A stretch of DNA of 64,000 nucleotides from Scilla litardierei (taxonomy: Eukaryota > Streptophyta > Magnoliopsida > Asparagales > Asparagaceae): the NCBI GenBank assembly GCA_030789695.1, contig CM061141.1, forward strand, positions 324,307,938-324,371,937. The letters run 5' to 3'. Under the pieces are notes generated by a model. It saw nothing but the letters and a program-made list of their open reading frames with translations, had not been told where the DNA came from and did no database searches. The first letter of the stretch is position 1. Each line of letters starts with the position of its first letter. This document shows positions 11,709 to 23,564 of the stretch, one piece after another. The translations under genes and the position numbers were made by a program.

Positions 11709-12577
11709 CTAAATAGACAGGACAATGGCCATCAACTCCCTCTCGTAGACAGACCGTAGTCTGGCTCTAACGGTCAACACCTGACTGAAATACGCTATAG
11801 GTCGATGATCCTGCATCAATACCGCGCCCAATCCATGTCCCAAAACGTCCGTCTCTACCACGAATGGTCTGGAAAAGTCTGGCAACGCCAAAACTAACAC
11901 GGTGGTCATGGCCTTTTTCAAGGCCTCAAATGCTGTCGTCGCCTCCTCTCCCCAAATGAAATGGTCCTTAAGTAGCTCGGTCAGTGGCTAGTTGATCATC
12001 CCATCTCTCCACAAATCTGCGATAGTATCCTGTCAAACCTAGAAATCCCCTCAGCCCCCTGAGAGTGGGGGGCACGGACAGTCTAGCATCGCCGCAATTT
12101 TTGACCTATCCATTGCCACCCCATCTGCAGATACCATATACCCAGTTACTCCATCTGTAGCTGTCCAAATAAGCACTTCCACGGTACTGCAGCTCCTGGA
12201 ACATGACCTGCAAGTGGTCCAAGTGCTCCTTTACGACTGTACACCAATATATCGTCCAAGAAAACTAGTACAAATCGTCGCAAGTAAGGGCGAAATACCT
12301 TGTTCATTAAGGCCTGGAAGGTAGCCGGTGCGTTCGTCAAGCCGAACGGCATGACTAAAAACTCATAGTGGCTCTTATGCGTCCTGAACGTCGTCTTGGA
12401 CACATCCTCACCCCCGCATCTTGATCTGGTGGAAGCCCGATTTGAGATCTATCTTGGTGAATATGGCCGTCCCATGCAACTCGTCCAGAAGCTCATCAAT
12501 AACTGGTATGAGAAACTTATCTGGCACGGTCTCCTTATTCAAGGCCCTGTAGTCCACGCAGAAGTGCCAGCTCCCAT
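11709..12577 (-). pseudogene. decayed Ty3 pol: reverse transcriptase and RNase H (Reina-like)
   Basis: From 12577 leftwards the minus strand encodes [27 protein letters not shown] and [10 protein letters not shown], then in another frame [19 protein letters not shown] and [10 protein letters not shown] with the catalytic DD pair, and then [15 protein letters not shown] of RNase H, where the family has a TDASG-like motif. The wording CVDYRALNK with [11 protein letters not shown] is typical of Reina-type chromoviruses and unlike the Tekay copy to the left. Lineage assignment is by motif memory only. Confidence 0.75.
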
Positions 12578-12582
12578 CTTTC

Positions 12583-14231
12583 TGTTGGATCCTGTGGATG
12601 GCAAACAACACTAGAAGAGGGGTTGAATAGTATTGTACAAATAATAAACTTTTTCGATCGTTAACAATAGCACAAATAAAACCCTTCTAATGTTGCCTAA
12701 AAAACCAAGTAGAGTGATCTACGCTTGGTTCTTAATCAACAAAATAATCTTACAAATAATATGAAGGAGATAAGATTACAATCAGATAAGAGATCTTTAC
12801 AAAGAGATCATTACACATTGAATTAAATAAATAATCTTTGCAATAATAAATGAACAAGGAATTACACCGATGTAATATTAGCAAATGAAAAATTCTTGTA
12901 CAAGAAATATAAACAATCACAGAAAAGCAAACGCAGAGACAAGCAATATAAACAATAACCATGCTTGTTCGTCCAGTCCCTGACCAATCCGGTACGAGAT
13001 TTAATTCACTATTGTCTTAGCAATACAATTACCTAACTTCATCCGTTAGGATTTCCAACGACCCGGCCTTAACTAGGATTTTCCAACCACCTAGACTTGT
13101 CTAGGATTTACACCGTCCCTTATCACAAAGGGGATCCCAAATACAAATAAAAATCCAATTCTCCACAATATTTGATGGAGATTGGGTTACACCCGAAATT
13201 CTATAGCCAAGATAAATATTGCAATTGTACGTTACATGGCTAAAAGAATTTAAATCGATCTTTAGATCACACAAAGAATATTAGATGATTCGTTGTGATC
13301 TAAATCTCTAGTTTTCAAAATCCTTTCAAGAATGAAAATTAAAGAGTAAGGAATTTAAAAACAATTTTAAAATAGCCAAAGTATAAGATCTCAAAATAAA
13401 TTCAGAAATAAAAACTGAGATCAGAATATTAAAACATAAATTTGGCTATTAGAGTTGAGAGTAAACAAGAGCGATGAGAGATTTTAGATCAGAATTGTAG
13501 CTCAAAGAATAGAGAGATTGATATCTTAAAATGATCTCAATGAGGCTCCTATTTATAGAGTTTCAAAAAGGATTTCAAATTTCAAAAATGATTGACTTCC
13601 AGTCCAATCAAATAAGGAAATGGAGTGAAATCGGGAAGCAGAATCGTAGAGGAAAAATGACAGCTGGTAGTCGACTCCCTACTGAGGCAGTCGACTCCCT
13701 CCTTTGGTAGTCGACTCCCAGAGCACTTTTCACTGAAACTCAGCTAGCAAGATGTGTAATCAACTCTAGGATGTTTGTAGGTTGACTACTAAGAATTAAA
13801 TCAACTAGCTACTGCTCTCAAGAGTTTAAAAACATTTAAAAACGTTTTTTGCTTTAAAATCATTTTGTGCGCGCGCGCAATATTAGCTTGGCTTTAACAT
13901 AGTCCTAAAGAAACCAACTCACACACTAGACTTAGATGAGATCTTCAGGAAGCCGATCAGACGTTTGCAGTAGATGCACGTTTCTCTTGAATTTGAGTTC
14001 TTCATTAAGCTTGAGCACTTGCATGAGCTTCGTATTGAGCTATACTTGTGCTTGACGTAGAGCTTGCAAATTTGTCTCCGTCTTTCGAGTGTGGTTAAGC
14101 TTCTTCGGAATATGCATAAAGCTATCAATCGCACAACCTGCATACTTAAGTTGTAGTGTAATTAGTACACTAATATCATTTGGTGTGTTCATCATCAAAA
14201 CCACTTAGGGGTGGGATTTGATTTCCTATCA
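12583..14231 (-). mobile_element. solo LTR of a copia element, with 5 bp target duplication
   Basis: The RT coding sequence breaks between the codons for VLLVKKK and DGSWHF. The 1649 inserted bases start TGATAGG and end ATCCAACA in minus-strand sense. The flanking plus-strand bases are CTTTC at both 12578-12582 and 14232-14236, a perfect 5 bp target duplication. Removing insert and one CTTTC restores the reading frame exactly. No internal region is present, so this is a solo LTR left by LTR-LTR recombination. Three copies of a TAGTCGACTCCC-type motif at about 13667-13717 recall the SalI-palindrome array in the LTR at 23328-25215. Confidence 0.9.
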
Positions 14232-14522
14232 CTTTCTTCTTCACTAACAGCACCGGACTGGAGAAGGGACTCACACTGGGTTGTATCACCCTCGCGTGCA
14301 CCATCTTTGCCACCATCTTCTCGATCTCGTCCTTCTGATACTGGGGGTAACGGTAAGGCCTCACACTGATGGGGGACACGTCCTCCCGCAGTATTATGGT
14401 GTGCTCGTGATCCTTCGGCGGTGGAAGACCCCGAGGATCCTGAAAGACCTCGAACTGTCCCATCAGCTGATGTACCTCTCCTTGAATGTGCCATGTTCCA
14501 CTGTGCTCAACGCCTCCTCCCG
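14232..14522 (-). pseudogene. Reina-like pol, start of reverse transcriptase
   Basis: Minus-strand frame with LPPPKDHEHTIIL, SVRPYRYPQYQKDEIE and [17 protein letters not shown], the conserved lead-in to Ty3 reverse transcriptase. It joins in frame to 12577 once the solo LTR is removed. Upstream it runs almost directly into gag, so the protease region is largely deleted. Confidence 0.8.
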
Positions 14523-16110
14523 TTAATGAATGTAACTCCACAAAGTATCCACTGAAGCCTGTCCATGAAAAGTGGTGCCTCTCCATGCCCCACGGGCTCT
14601 CCTCTCAGTCTCCTGATGGTCCTCCACCATCCTAGCTGAGGTCATCATCTCTCGCGGGCCCACTGGCTTCAGCTGTCTCAGTCTAGATCTAACCGTGGGT
14701 TTCATCCCTTTCATAAAGCAACCCTCCAAGGATTCTCCTGAAACTCGAACTCGGTGGCAGAGCGACTCAAACTTCCTAATGTATTCTCCCACGCTCCCTT
14801 CCTGCTTCAAAAAATATAGCCGCTCATAAACTCCCCCAGACTATACTGTGCCAAACTGCTCCATCAGTAGAGAGGTGAACTCCTCCCACGTCCGAAAAGG
14901 CTGCTGCTGATGTGTTCACCTGAACCAACCCAAGGCCTTTCCCTCCAAGCAGACTCCTACCGCCCGGAGCCAGTCCTTCCCGGTACCGCTGACACCTTTA
15001 AGTATCTCTCCACTCCGTACAACCAGTCATCAGGGTCTCCGTCCAAAAAAATGGGCATCTTCAGCTGAGAAAGCCGACTCTCCCCAGCAAATCCTTCTCT
15101 CTCCTGCGGCTGATCCTGACATCTCGGCTGAAACACGGGAGGTCTATCAGGAATGTACCCCACTGCCGAATCTTGTGCGCATCCATCTACTCTATCCCAC
15201 TGCCAATCTCCCCTCTCGTCTCTTGTCTCCATGTGGTTGCCCATAATCCCCCTGATAGGCTCTAGGGGTGCCCCGAAATCCTATCCAATCTCTTGTCACA
15301 CCCCCGAAAGGCGGGAGCTGAGCCAACGGACCTCCAAGGTGTTGCTGTCGTCCTCCATGCTGCTGAAATCCTTTCATGGGCCCCACCGGTGGCTGAAAAT
15401 ACGGCGTATGAGCTGATCGGGACCCATAATAAGCCCCATGTGGCGCTGAAGAAGTCGGAGGGGGTTGTCGAGCCCCCTGGAAGCTCGGCGGGCCCCCTGG
15501 AGATTGGACGGGCCTCGGGAGCCCCCGCAGAAGGCCGGCGAGGCCCCCAAGGGGGCGACGGGATGTGTCGGCCCCAGTTTTGGGCTGGCTGGCCTTCGCC
15601 GCTGCCCCAGGGGGCCGTCGATGGCCCAGGAGGTGCTGGTGGCACTGGCCGCCCCTCCTGGGGGTTCGGCGGAGCCCCCAAGGGCTGTCGTAGGGGTGGC
15701 CGCCCCCGGTGGCCGGCGCTCCTCCCCGTGGCGGGGAGGTGGTCGGGAATGCATTCCAATCCTCTGGATCTGGTGTGTTTCGTTGGTCGTGCGGGTATAG
15801 ACTTTTGTCTTCAACATCTTCAGGAATCCCTTCGTTAAAAAGCACATTTTTTCCTCTTCCTCGTCGATAAAGGCGGCTCCTTTGGGCTTGGATCTCTCTT
15901 TGGATTTATATTTGCTATCAACATCGCTATTTCCTGCATCATCTGAGATCTATTCTCCGTTGCGCTTTGTTGGATGAACTCCTTTAATTAAGCGTTGCTC
16001 TCCGCCGCTGCTCTTTTCAACTCATGGATCTCCTCGCTAATTTCACTCTCAAGCTTCTCCACCTTCTCTTCCAACAAGTCGATCCGCTCCTTGGATCCGA
16101 TTTTCACCAT
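14523..16110 (-). pseudogene. Reina-like gag, degenerate
   Basis: The start is at 16110, just downstream of the primer site. The N-terminus is charged and helical (MVKIGSKERIDLLEEKVEKLESEI) and hits a TAA after about 40 codons (CAA to TAA likely). A GC-rich, proline- and glycine-rich stretch (15250-15800) follows with all frames damaged, then LKMPIFLDGDPDDWLYGVERYL and SVGEYIRKFESLCHRV, which match Ty3 gag capsid patterns. No zinc knuckle survives before pol. The GC-rich stretch gives overlapping long frames on both strands that are not genes. Confidence 0.65.
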
Positions 16111-16122
16111 GGATCTACTATT

Positions 16123-16133
16123 CTCTGATACCA
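16123..16133 (-). other. primer binding site of the Reina-like element
   Basis: Minus strand reads TGGTATCAGAG, complementary to the 3' end of plant initiator tRNA-Met. It lies 6 bases inside a putative LTR end (GACGCA) and just before the gag start. Confidence 0.8.
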
Positions 16134-16139
16134 AATTAA

Positions 16140-16589
16140 TGCGTCTAGGGCTATTTGTGGGGATAAATGTACGATTTTTATGGATGTGGACTAATAAAAA
16201 TAGGATTTTTATAGGGTTATTTAGTACCGACCCCCTGTGTTTTCTCAAAAATTAGTACCACCCCCTATGGTTTCAATAATTAGTAAGACCCCCCTCTGGC
16301 ACCTCAAGTTTTTCGCCACAATTAGTATCACCCCCCGGTGTTTTCTCAAAAATTAGTATCACCCCCCTATGGCAGGGGGGTCTTACTAATTATTGAAACC
16401 ATAGGGGGGTGGTACTAATTTTTGAGAAAACACAGGGGGTCGGTACTAAATAACCCATTTTTATATGGAAAAACAGATCTGAAATTAGAATATAATTGCA
16501 AGAATAAAGATTTAGGGCTAGATTAATCTACGGAAGTAAGATAAAGCGATTTGTAAATTACTCTAAGATCTAGGAAAAGTAAACTCACA
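16140..16589 (-). repeat. probable 5' LTR of the Reina-like element, interrupted by a MITE
   Basis: The inner edge (TG at 16140-16141 on the plus strand, GACGCA in element sense) follows from the primer site. The outer edge is uncertain; TGTGAGTTTAC at 16589 is a candidate start, giving about 200 bp of LTR once the MITE and its duplication are removed. No second copy exists in the window to confirm it. Confidence 0.45.
16205..16465. mobile_element. 243 bp MITE with 9 bp target duplication (MULE type)
   Basis: Body 16214-16456 begins GGGTTATTTAGTACCGACCC and ends with the inverted complement. The arms are about 80 bp each with a short centre. It is flanked by perfect 9 bp repeats ATTTTTATA (16205-16213 and 16457-16465). 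A 9 bp duplication is the hallmark of Mutator-like elements. It has no coding capacity and inserted into the LTR of the Reina-like element. Confidence 0.85.
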
Positions 16590-16699
16590 ATTTAATTTTT
16601 TGATAAACTCCTTAGGGCCGGCCGGCCCTTGCTTTAAGGGGGATTAGCGAAATAGGAAATTACTAAACGACCCCCATTCGTAGTTACGAAACTATAAAT

Positions 16700-18593
16700 T
16701 CGACCCCGGGCCCGTGGTGGACCCGAGTCGCCGCCTCCTTTGATAAACCCGAACCGGCCGCGTCCCCTCTGGCTCCCGCGCCCCTCTGGTTCACGCGCAC
16801 GCGCCACATCAGAAAGTTTCTAGAATTTTTTCCCCTTAACGATGAGAAACTAATAGTTTTGAGTTGAAAAGTTCTACTCTACTGCACCATTAGTATGTAA
16901 ATTTTTTTGCATGCTCTTCTTATAAGGTGGAATTCTCATCTTGACTTGATAGCATACTGAGACATTTAGGCCCTTCAAGCAATTGTTCGTTGTGTTGAGC
17001 ATAAATATGTTTAGATGCTGTGAATTGTATACACTAGTTGAATGTGGGAGGAGGTGCCTGAAGATTTGCCTGATCATTCATTTCTTCTCTACTTTTCTGT
17101 GCATGGATGCCACGCTACCCTACTTGCCGTATGCAAAGTTTATCAACTCAGCTATCTTTTTGATCTGTGAACCGCATATACACGGGTTCTCTCAAAAGGC
17201 TACTTGCAAACTTTTTTTCACCTTATCCTACTTCAACTGTTTAGTGGCAGTATTACACATCACATATTAGCACATGAAACTTGCAACGTAATGACATAGT
17301 CTCATTCTTTTCTGTGAGAGGACCCTAAGTTGGTGATCATCTGTTTCAATTAATTTTTCCCCTCTATACTTCCAAGAGAATGTGCAAACCTTCCCTGAAG
17401 ATCTATTGATTGTATAGTTAATTTATGAATCAAATCAGGTTGTAGCTTGTTTCTTCTAAGAAAATACCATTCGCTAGTAACAGTTATGTTCATATAGAGG
17501 GGAGATGCTTCTAATGTCATCCCAGAGTTTGTGACTTTTGGGTGCACTTACAAGAGCATTAAAATGAAGGTTTTTATTACTAATACATATCATTTATTCC
17601 AGAAAGAGTACTTACCCTTTTCTGCTTGTACATGTCATCTTTTCCACCCCACTTGCCTTTGCTCCAAGCGGTTCACTCAGATTCTTTATATATGGTGTTT
17701 AGATGATTTCAAAGATTTTTGCTTGCATGCTACCAAGCTTGGAGAGAGGTCCAATGGAGCAACCCTACTCAACGTTACTATGTCTCTCCAACACAAGAGG
17801 CCAGTCTGCGGCCATGATGCTTTCTTAGACAATTTAGACGGGAGTGGCTGCAGTGCCGATGGTATGGATGAACCCTTCGACGTGGGGAACTTGAATTACT
17901 CTGACGGTCAGGCGGGCGAGGATGATTGGCAATTCTTGTGATTCAACGTCTTGAATGCTACTTCGATTTCGGCAACATGCGCTGGCTATTTGGGAACTCG
18001 GCAACATCATGTAAAATATGATGCTACAAGCTATGGTGTTAGCAGCGCTATTGAAGATCTGGGCCGCAGAAGCGGTGTGTGCTCTTTTCAGCCTAAGGCC
18101 GTACATTTGCATGAGCTCGAAATATATTAGCTACTGTATGTTGTTCCATTTTGAACCTTGACCTTTTTGTCGTTGAGGGAACATGCTCATCATTTGTGGG
18201 CATGAGAGGGTAGGGTGCATGTTAGAGGCATTTCCCCCATTGCTTTTACCTGTGGGCATTTGATGTTAGATTAAAAGATGTAAAGAGGATTTGTTGGGAT
18301 GAATTTGTCCCGTATCCATCAATAATATAAATAAGCTTACCATGTTTTGGTGGGTTTCTATTATTTTTATCTATCGCAAAATTAAAAGAGATTAAGCTTC
18401 TTGTGTGATTGGTATCTGAGACTCCCAATTGGAGCTAAATTATTTGGGGATGCATGTGATTTTTTTGAAGTTAGTTGCTCTTTCGCAATATATTGAATTT
18501 GTGTTTGGCTCTTTGATCCGCAACCAATTCATGCATACATTGATGATCCATATTTTATGTCAGAATTCATTGTGAATAGCAAAACTTTGGACT
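16700..18593 (+). repeat. left arm of a 1.9 kb inverted repeat
   Basis: Pairs with 18931-20831 at roughly 97-98% by eye. It starts TCGACCCCGGGCCCGTGGTGG and opens with a GC-rich segment (to about 16800), then AT-rich sequence. An open frame at 17531-17941 (136 codons, ending GQAGEDDWQFL) is preserved in both arms, but I do not recognise it. No terminal motif or target duplication is visible because the outer end of the other arm is lost. It could be an inverted duplication of host DNA or a long-TIR transposon that captured gene sequence. Confidence 0.8.
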
Positions 18594-18930
18594 TTGCCCC
18601 AAAGAATTGATTTCAACAAGGGGTTTACATGCTCCTTTGGACTTAAGATATGATTGCATATGAAGTGGTGCAATTCAATTCTTGAAGAGCCGAAGAAGGC
18701 TGAGCCTATTCTAGCATCACATGTGGATTGTCATCAACTTGGAGACTATCATTTTAAGGCTTTAGCTCCAGCTAGTGAGCCGAACTCTTAGTCATAATAT
18801 CAGGTACACGTATCTGCTGATAAGCATGTTGATATGCAGGCTCAAGATGAGATGCAGCATGGCCTACCAGCTTTCTATGGGGAGAAACAATCATAGGAGC
18901 ATGAGAAAAAACAAGCACAATATCAAGCGA
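18594..18930. other. unique 337 bp spacer of the inverted repeat
   Basis: Unlike the arms, it is single-copy. One plus-strand frame reads ILEEPKKAEPILASHV and onward for about 40 codons, but is interrupted by stops and not recognisable. It could be the exon of a captured gene; this is inference. Confidence 0.5.
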
Positions 18931-20831
18931 AGTGGAAAGTTTTGCTCTTCACAATGAATTCTGACATAAAATATGGATCATCAGTGTATGCATTAATTGG
19001 TTGCGGATCAAAGAGCCAAACACAAATTCAATATATTGCGAAAAAGCAACTAACTTCAAAAAAATCACATGCATCCCCAAATAATTTAGCTCCAATTGGG
19101 AGTCTCAGATACCAACCACACAAGAAGCTTAATCTCTTTTAATTTTGCGATAGATAAAAATAATAGAAACCCACCAAAACAAGGTAAGCTTATTTATATT
19201 ATTGATGGATACGGGACAAATTCATCCCAACAAATCCTCTTTACATCTTTTAATCTAACATCAAATGCCCACAGGTAAAAGCAATGGGGGAAATGCCTCT
19301 AACATGCACCCTACCCTCTCATGCCCACAAATGATGAGCATGTTCCCTCAACGACAAAAAGGTCAAGGTTCAAAATGGAACAACATACAGTAGCTAATAT
19401 ATTTCGAGCTCATGCAAATGTACGGCCTTAGGCTGAAAAGAGCACACACCGCTTCCACGGCCCAGATCTTCAATAGCGCTGCTAACACCATAGCTTGTAG
19501 CATCATATTTTACATGATGTTGCCGAGTTCCCAAATAGCCAGCGCATGTTGCCGAAATCGAAGTAGCATTCAAGACGTTGAATCACAAGAATTGCCAATC
19601 ATCCTCGCCTGCCTGACTGTCAGAGTAATTCAAGTTCCCCACGTCGAAGGGTTCATCCATACCATCGGCACTGCAGCCACTCCCGTCTAAATTGTCTAAG
19701 AGAGCATCATGGCCGCAGACTGGCCTCTTATGTTGGAGAGACATAGTAACGTTGAGTAGTGTTGCTCCATTGGACCTCTCTCCAAGCTTGGTAGCATGCA
19801 AGCAGAAATCTTTGAAATCATCTAAACACCATATATAAAGAATCTGAGTGAACCGCTTGGAGCAAAGGCAATTGGGGTGGAAAAGATGACATGTACAAGC
19901 AGAAAAGGGTAAGTACTCTTTCTGGAATAAATGATATGTATTAGTAATAAAAACCTTCATTTTAATGCTCCTGTAAGTGCACCCAAAAGTCACAAACTCT
20001 GGGATGACATTAGAAGCATCTCCCCTCTATATGAACATAACTGTTACTAGTGAATGGTATTTTCTTAGAAGAAACAAGCTACAACCTGATTTGATTCATA
20101 AATTAACTATACAATCAATAGATCTTCAGGGAAGGTTTGCACATTCTCTTGGAAGTATTTTCAGGAGGGGAAAAATTAATTCAAACAGATGATCACCAAC
20201 TTAGGGTCCTCTCACAGAAAAGAATGAGACTATGTCATTACGTTGCAAGTTTCATGTGCTAATATGTGATGTGTAATACTGCCACTAAACAGGTGAAGTA
20301 GGATAAGGTGAAAAAAAGGTTGCAAGTAGCCTTTTGAGAGAACCCGTGTATATGCGGTTCACAAATCAAAAAGATAGCTGAGTTGATAAACTTTGCATAC
20401 GGCAAGTAGGGTAGCGTGGCATCCATGCACAGAAAAGTAGGGAAGAAATGAATGATTAGGCAAATCTTCAGGCACCTCCGCCCACATTCAACTAGTGTAT
20501 ACAATTCACAGCATCTAAACATATTTATGCTCAACACAACTAACAATTGCTTGAAGGGCCTAAATGTCTCAGTATGCTATCAAGTCAAGATGAGAATTCC
20601 ACCTTATAAGAAGAGCATGCAAAAATAATTTACATACTAATGGTGCAGTAGAGTAGAACTTTTCAACTCAAAACTATTAGTTTCTCATCGTTAAGGGGAA
20701 AAAATTCTAGAAACTTTCTGATGTGGCGCGTGCGCGTGAACCAGAGGGGGCGCGGGAGCCAGAGGGGACGCGGCCGGTTCGGGTTTATCAAAGGAGGAGG
20801 CGACTCGGGTCCACCACGGGCCCGGGGTCGA
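18931..20831 (-). repeat. right arm of the 1.9 kb inverted repeat
   Basis: Reverse complement of the left arm, including the matching 136-codon frame at 19583-19993 with a few substitutions. The outer end stops at GTCGA (20827-20831), where a copia LTR fragment takes over, while the left arm continues into different sequence. The arm therefore ends at a deletion junction. Confidence 0.8.
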
Positions 20832-21342
20832 CTGTAAACCCTTCATCAGGCGACTGATGGAAAGCCAGAGACTCCAAATGAGTCTTTGGACAAAGTGACC
20901 CTATTGGGTTGGATTCTATGATAATCTTAAGGCTCACTAAGTTGGTGAAATGCAAATGCATGAGAGTATGACCATCTATCAAGGCATTACAATAATCCTA
21001 GACTCAAAAAGAGAAATGCAAGTAATTGAAATTACATGGATTACAAATTGCATCTCCTAGAGTCTAAGTCTTCAAGCTCACTATACCTTGATGCTCCCCA
21101 TCATCTCCAAGCTTTGGCACTCCTTGATGAGCTTCCCTTCATCAAGCTCCAAGATTGATCACGCCATCACTCTTGGAGGTCTTTAGGATATTCCTCATAA
21201 TATCCTCCAAGCATTATGCTTTGTCTCATCAACATATAATCGTTAAGATAAACTGAGACTAAAACATAAGATTGATTAGCACACTAACACAATGTATTGA
21301 TTATCATCAAAACAACGTTAGTCTTGAACTCAAGAACTAACA
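20832..21342 (-). repeat. truncated 3' LTR of a Sirevirus-like copia element
   Basis: 511 bases matching 24705-25215 at about 96-97%. In element sense it starts TGTTAGTTCTTGAG at 21342, and the last about 1.37 kb of the LTR is missing, replaced by the inverted-repeat arm. The divergence from the 5' LTR makes this element older than the Tekay unit. Confidence 0.85.
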
Positions 21343-21363
21343 ATCTCCCTCTTTTTGATGATG
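21343..21363 (-). other. polypurine tract of the copia element
   Basis: Minus strand reads CATCATCAAAAAGAGGGAGAT directly before the LTR start TGTTAG. The CATCAAAAAG-purine arrangement is characteristic of Sirevirus-type copia elements. Confidence 0.8.
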
Positions 21364-23312
21364 ACAATCCATTATGTCAAAATATAATAAACATTGAAAA
21401 TAAACAATGTGTGCTAACAAACTCCCCCAATCAATATGCAAATGTGCATAAAATATAGACATATAAAGCACAAAACATATTGATGGTTGTTATGCCAAAA
21501 CATACCAATTGATAATAATGCATAAACAAGTACAGAGTATATTTTTACATAACCAATTTCTCTCCCCCATTGGCATATCAAAACGATGGGTAATAGCCAA
21601 ATAGGAAAACCAAGGGCAAGAGAAATAACCATCCCATATGCACAAACATAATATGAATGAAATTCAATGTGACATATGAATGGAAAAATAATGCTAGCAA
21701 GCAAAAATTCCATACTCCCCCACAATCATACAAAACATGCAAACATGGGAGTAATGGACACACTCACAAAAATGTGGGTACAAAATGTAAACATACAAGC
21801 ATGGTACCCAAGCAAAGAAAAACAATGTGAGTGAGCTAGCAAGTTGGAAACCAAACAAAAGTGGAGTTTGGTTTCTGTATATAGTCATATGAAAAAATAA
21901 CATTACACACATATGAATCTATATACGCATTCCTATCAAGCCTAGAAACATTATTAGGAATCCACAAAGAAAGTGATTTGGGATTCTTAAGAAGAGGTTT
22001 GGTCAAGGCATGAGTAGGAGGTGAGGGAGCACACTTATGAGATGGAACATAAACATTGGCGTGCCCCGTGTGTGAAACATGAGATCTATCATTAGAGGCA
22101 ATCACACAAGCAATTCTACCATGCATAGGAACATGTGAAGCATGCAAAGGTTTACCATCAATTTTAGCATGCAGGCAAAGTAAGTTATTCCTATGGGTAG
22201 ATTTATTATGCATATGAACATATGAAGAAGCATTCACACCAATAGGTTTTTGAATAGACTTCTTATGCAATGCGGTGTACATATATGCATGATTTCTCTT
22301 TGGCTTAGAAATAATAGTTGATTTTAGGCCAAAAGAGTTGGATGTGACTTTCTCATTAGAATGCTCTCCCATAAAATTTATTTGGATGCTTCTACGAGAA
22401 GAGATTGGTTTGTTCACCTTCAATGAAGAGAATCCCAAAACCGTGTCCTTGCTCAATTTGAAATTTTCAATTTGAGTAGACAATAGCTCACATTTCTTCA
22501 AAAATGAAGAAATGTTGTCATCCCTCTTGGATAGACATGAGCTAAGCTCACAACATTTTGACTTGAGAGCCAATGTCTCATCTCTCAAAATGTTGTAATC
22601 ACTCTCCGAGTACATCTTCTCCATTTGGAGTTTGAGAGAAGCATTCTCATCTCTCAAGGCACTCAATTGAGAAAGGAGAGTATTTTTCTCGGTATGCAAA
22701 GAATTAAGTTCAACATTATGCGTTGCATACAGACTCTCTTTCATAGATGTCTGAAAATCACGATTATACTCAATACGAGCTTTAAGAGAGTCATTCTCTT
22801 TGCTCAACATGCACACATGAGAATCAAGAGCAATCTTTTCTTGATTCAATGCAATGGTTTGTGTATCATCACGTAGTTTGGATGATAAAGAAGTGTGTGT
22901 GCGAGCATCTCTCTTAAGCTTGTTATTATTCGCTTTGGGAGAGTCCATAAACAACGCATTATCATTTTCAATAAAATTAGCGCGTTGAACGAGAAAGTTA
23001 CGAGATACCTCATTACCAACGATGCTCTCATCATCGCACGATTCCTCTCTTCCATACTTTTCATCAAGCTATTCCCACATCTCTTTGGCCGTCTCGAACT
23101 CCTTTACTTTCTTAGCAATTTTCGGAGAGAGAGAGCATAGAGGAAAGCATTCCACGCATCGGCATCCGAAGTAATTAAGGAATCCTTATGCACATCAAGC
23201 CAATAGAACATGTTCTTCCTCCATTTTGAGAAGTGTTTGCCTTTGAAGACGGGAGGAAGTAAGAGGGGTTGTTGAGACTTATAAGTCATGCTTGCAAAAG
23301 CCACCAAATCAA
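21364..23312 (-). pseudogene. gag-only internal region of a non-autonomous copia element
   Basis: The internal region is only about 2 kb. After the primer site, a minus-strand frame starting at 23307 reads SMTYKSQQPLLLPPVFKGKHFSKWRKNMFYWL and then VHKDSL, a copia gag beginning. Frameshifts follow near 23100. A 372-codon frame (22954-21836) is rich in heptad leucines, for example LLSQLSALRDENASLKLQ, and predicts a long coiled coil over about residues 20-175, then a basic, Ser-rich tail. No protease, integrase, reverse transcriptase or RNase H motif is present. Bases 21364-21835 are noncoding. It must have depended on enzymes supplied in trans. Confidence 0.7.
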
Positions 23313-23325
23313 GGCTCTGATACCA
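23313..23325 (-). other. primer binding site of the copia element
   Basis: Minus strand TGGTATCAGAGCC, complementary to initiator tRNA-Met, two bases inside the LTR end CTTACA. Confidence 0.9.
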
Positions 23326-23564
23326 ACTGTAAGGGACCCTGCGGGGCTACACACACTAGAGGGGGGTGAATAATGTAATAGCAAGCAAAGTGCTTAATTA
23401 AAAGTTACTAAAATTAAAGCACAATAAGCAGCAGAAATTAACAGAGTGCTCAACAACAACAAACGCAAACACATAATTTTACCATGGTTCTCCAAAACTT
23501 GGGTACGTCCAGCCACACCAGTATTCACTATATTCCCACGCAGAGAAGTGAATACAAAATCCAC

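Noticed and set aside
15192..15847. Several 110-217 codon frames on both strands
   Set aside because: GC-rich Pro/Gly stretch of a decayed gag; frames overlap and have no independent support.
23313..23325. tRNA gene
   Set aside because: The match to initiator tRNA is only the primer site; no cloverleaf surrounds it. No tRNA or rRNA gene was seen anywhere in the window.
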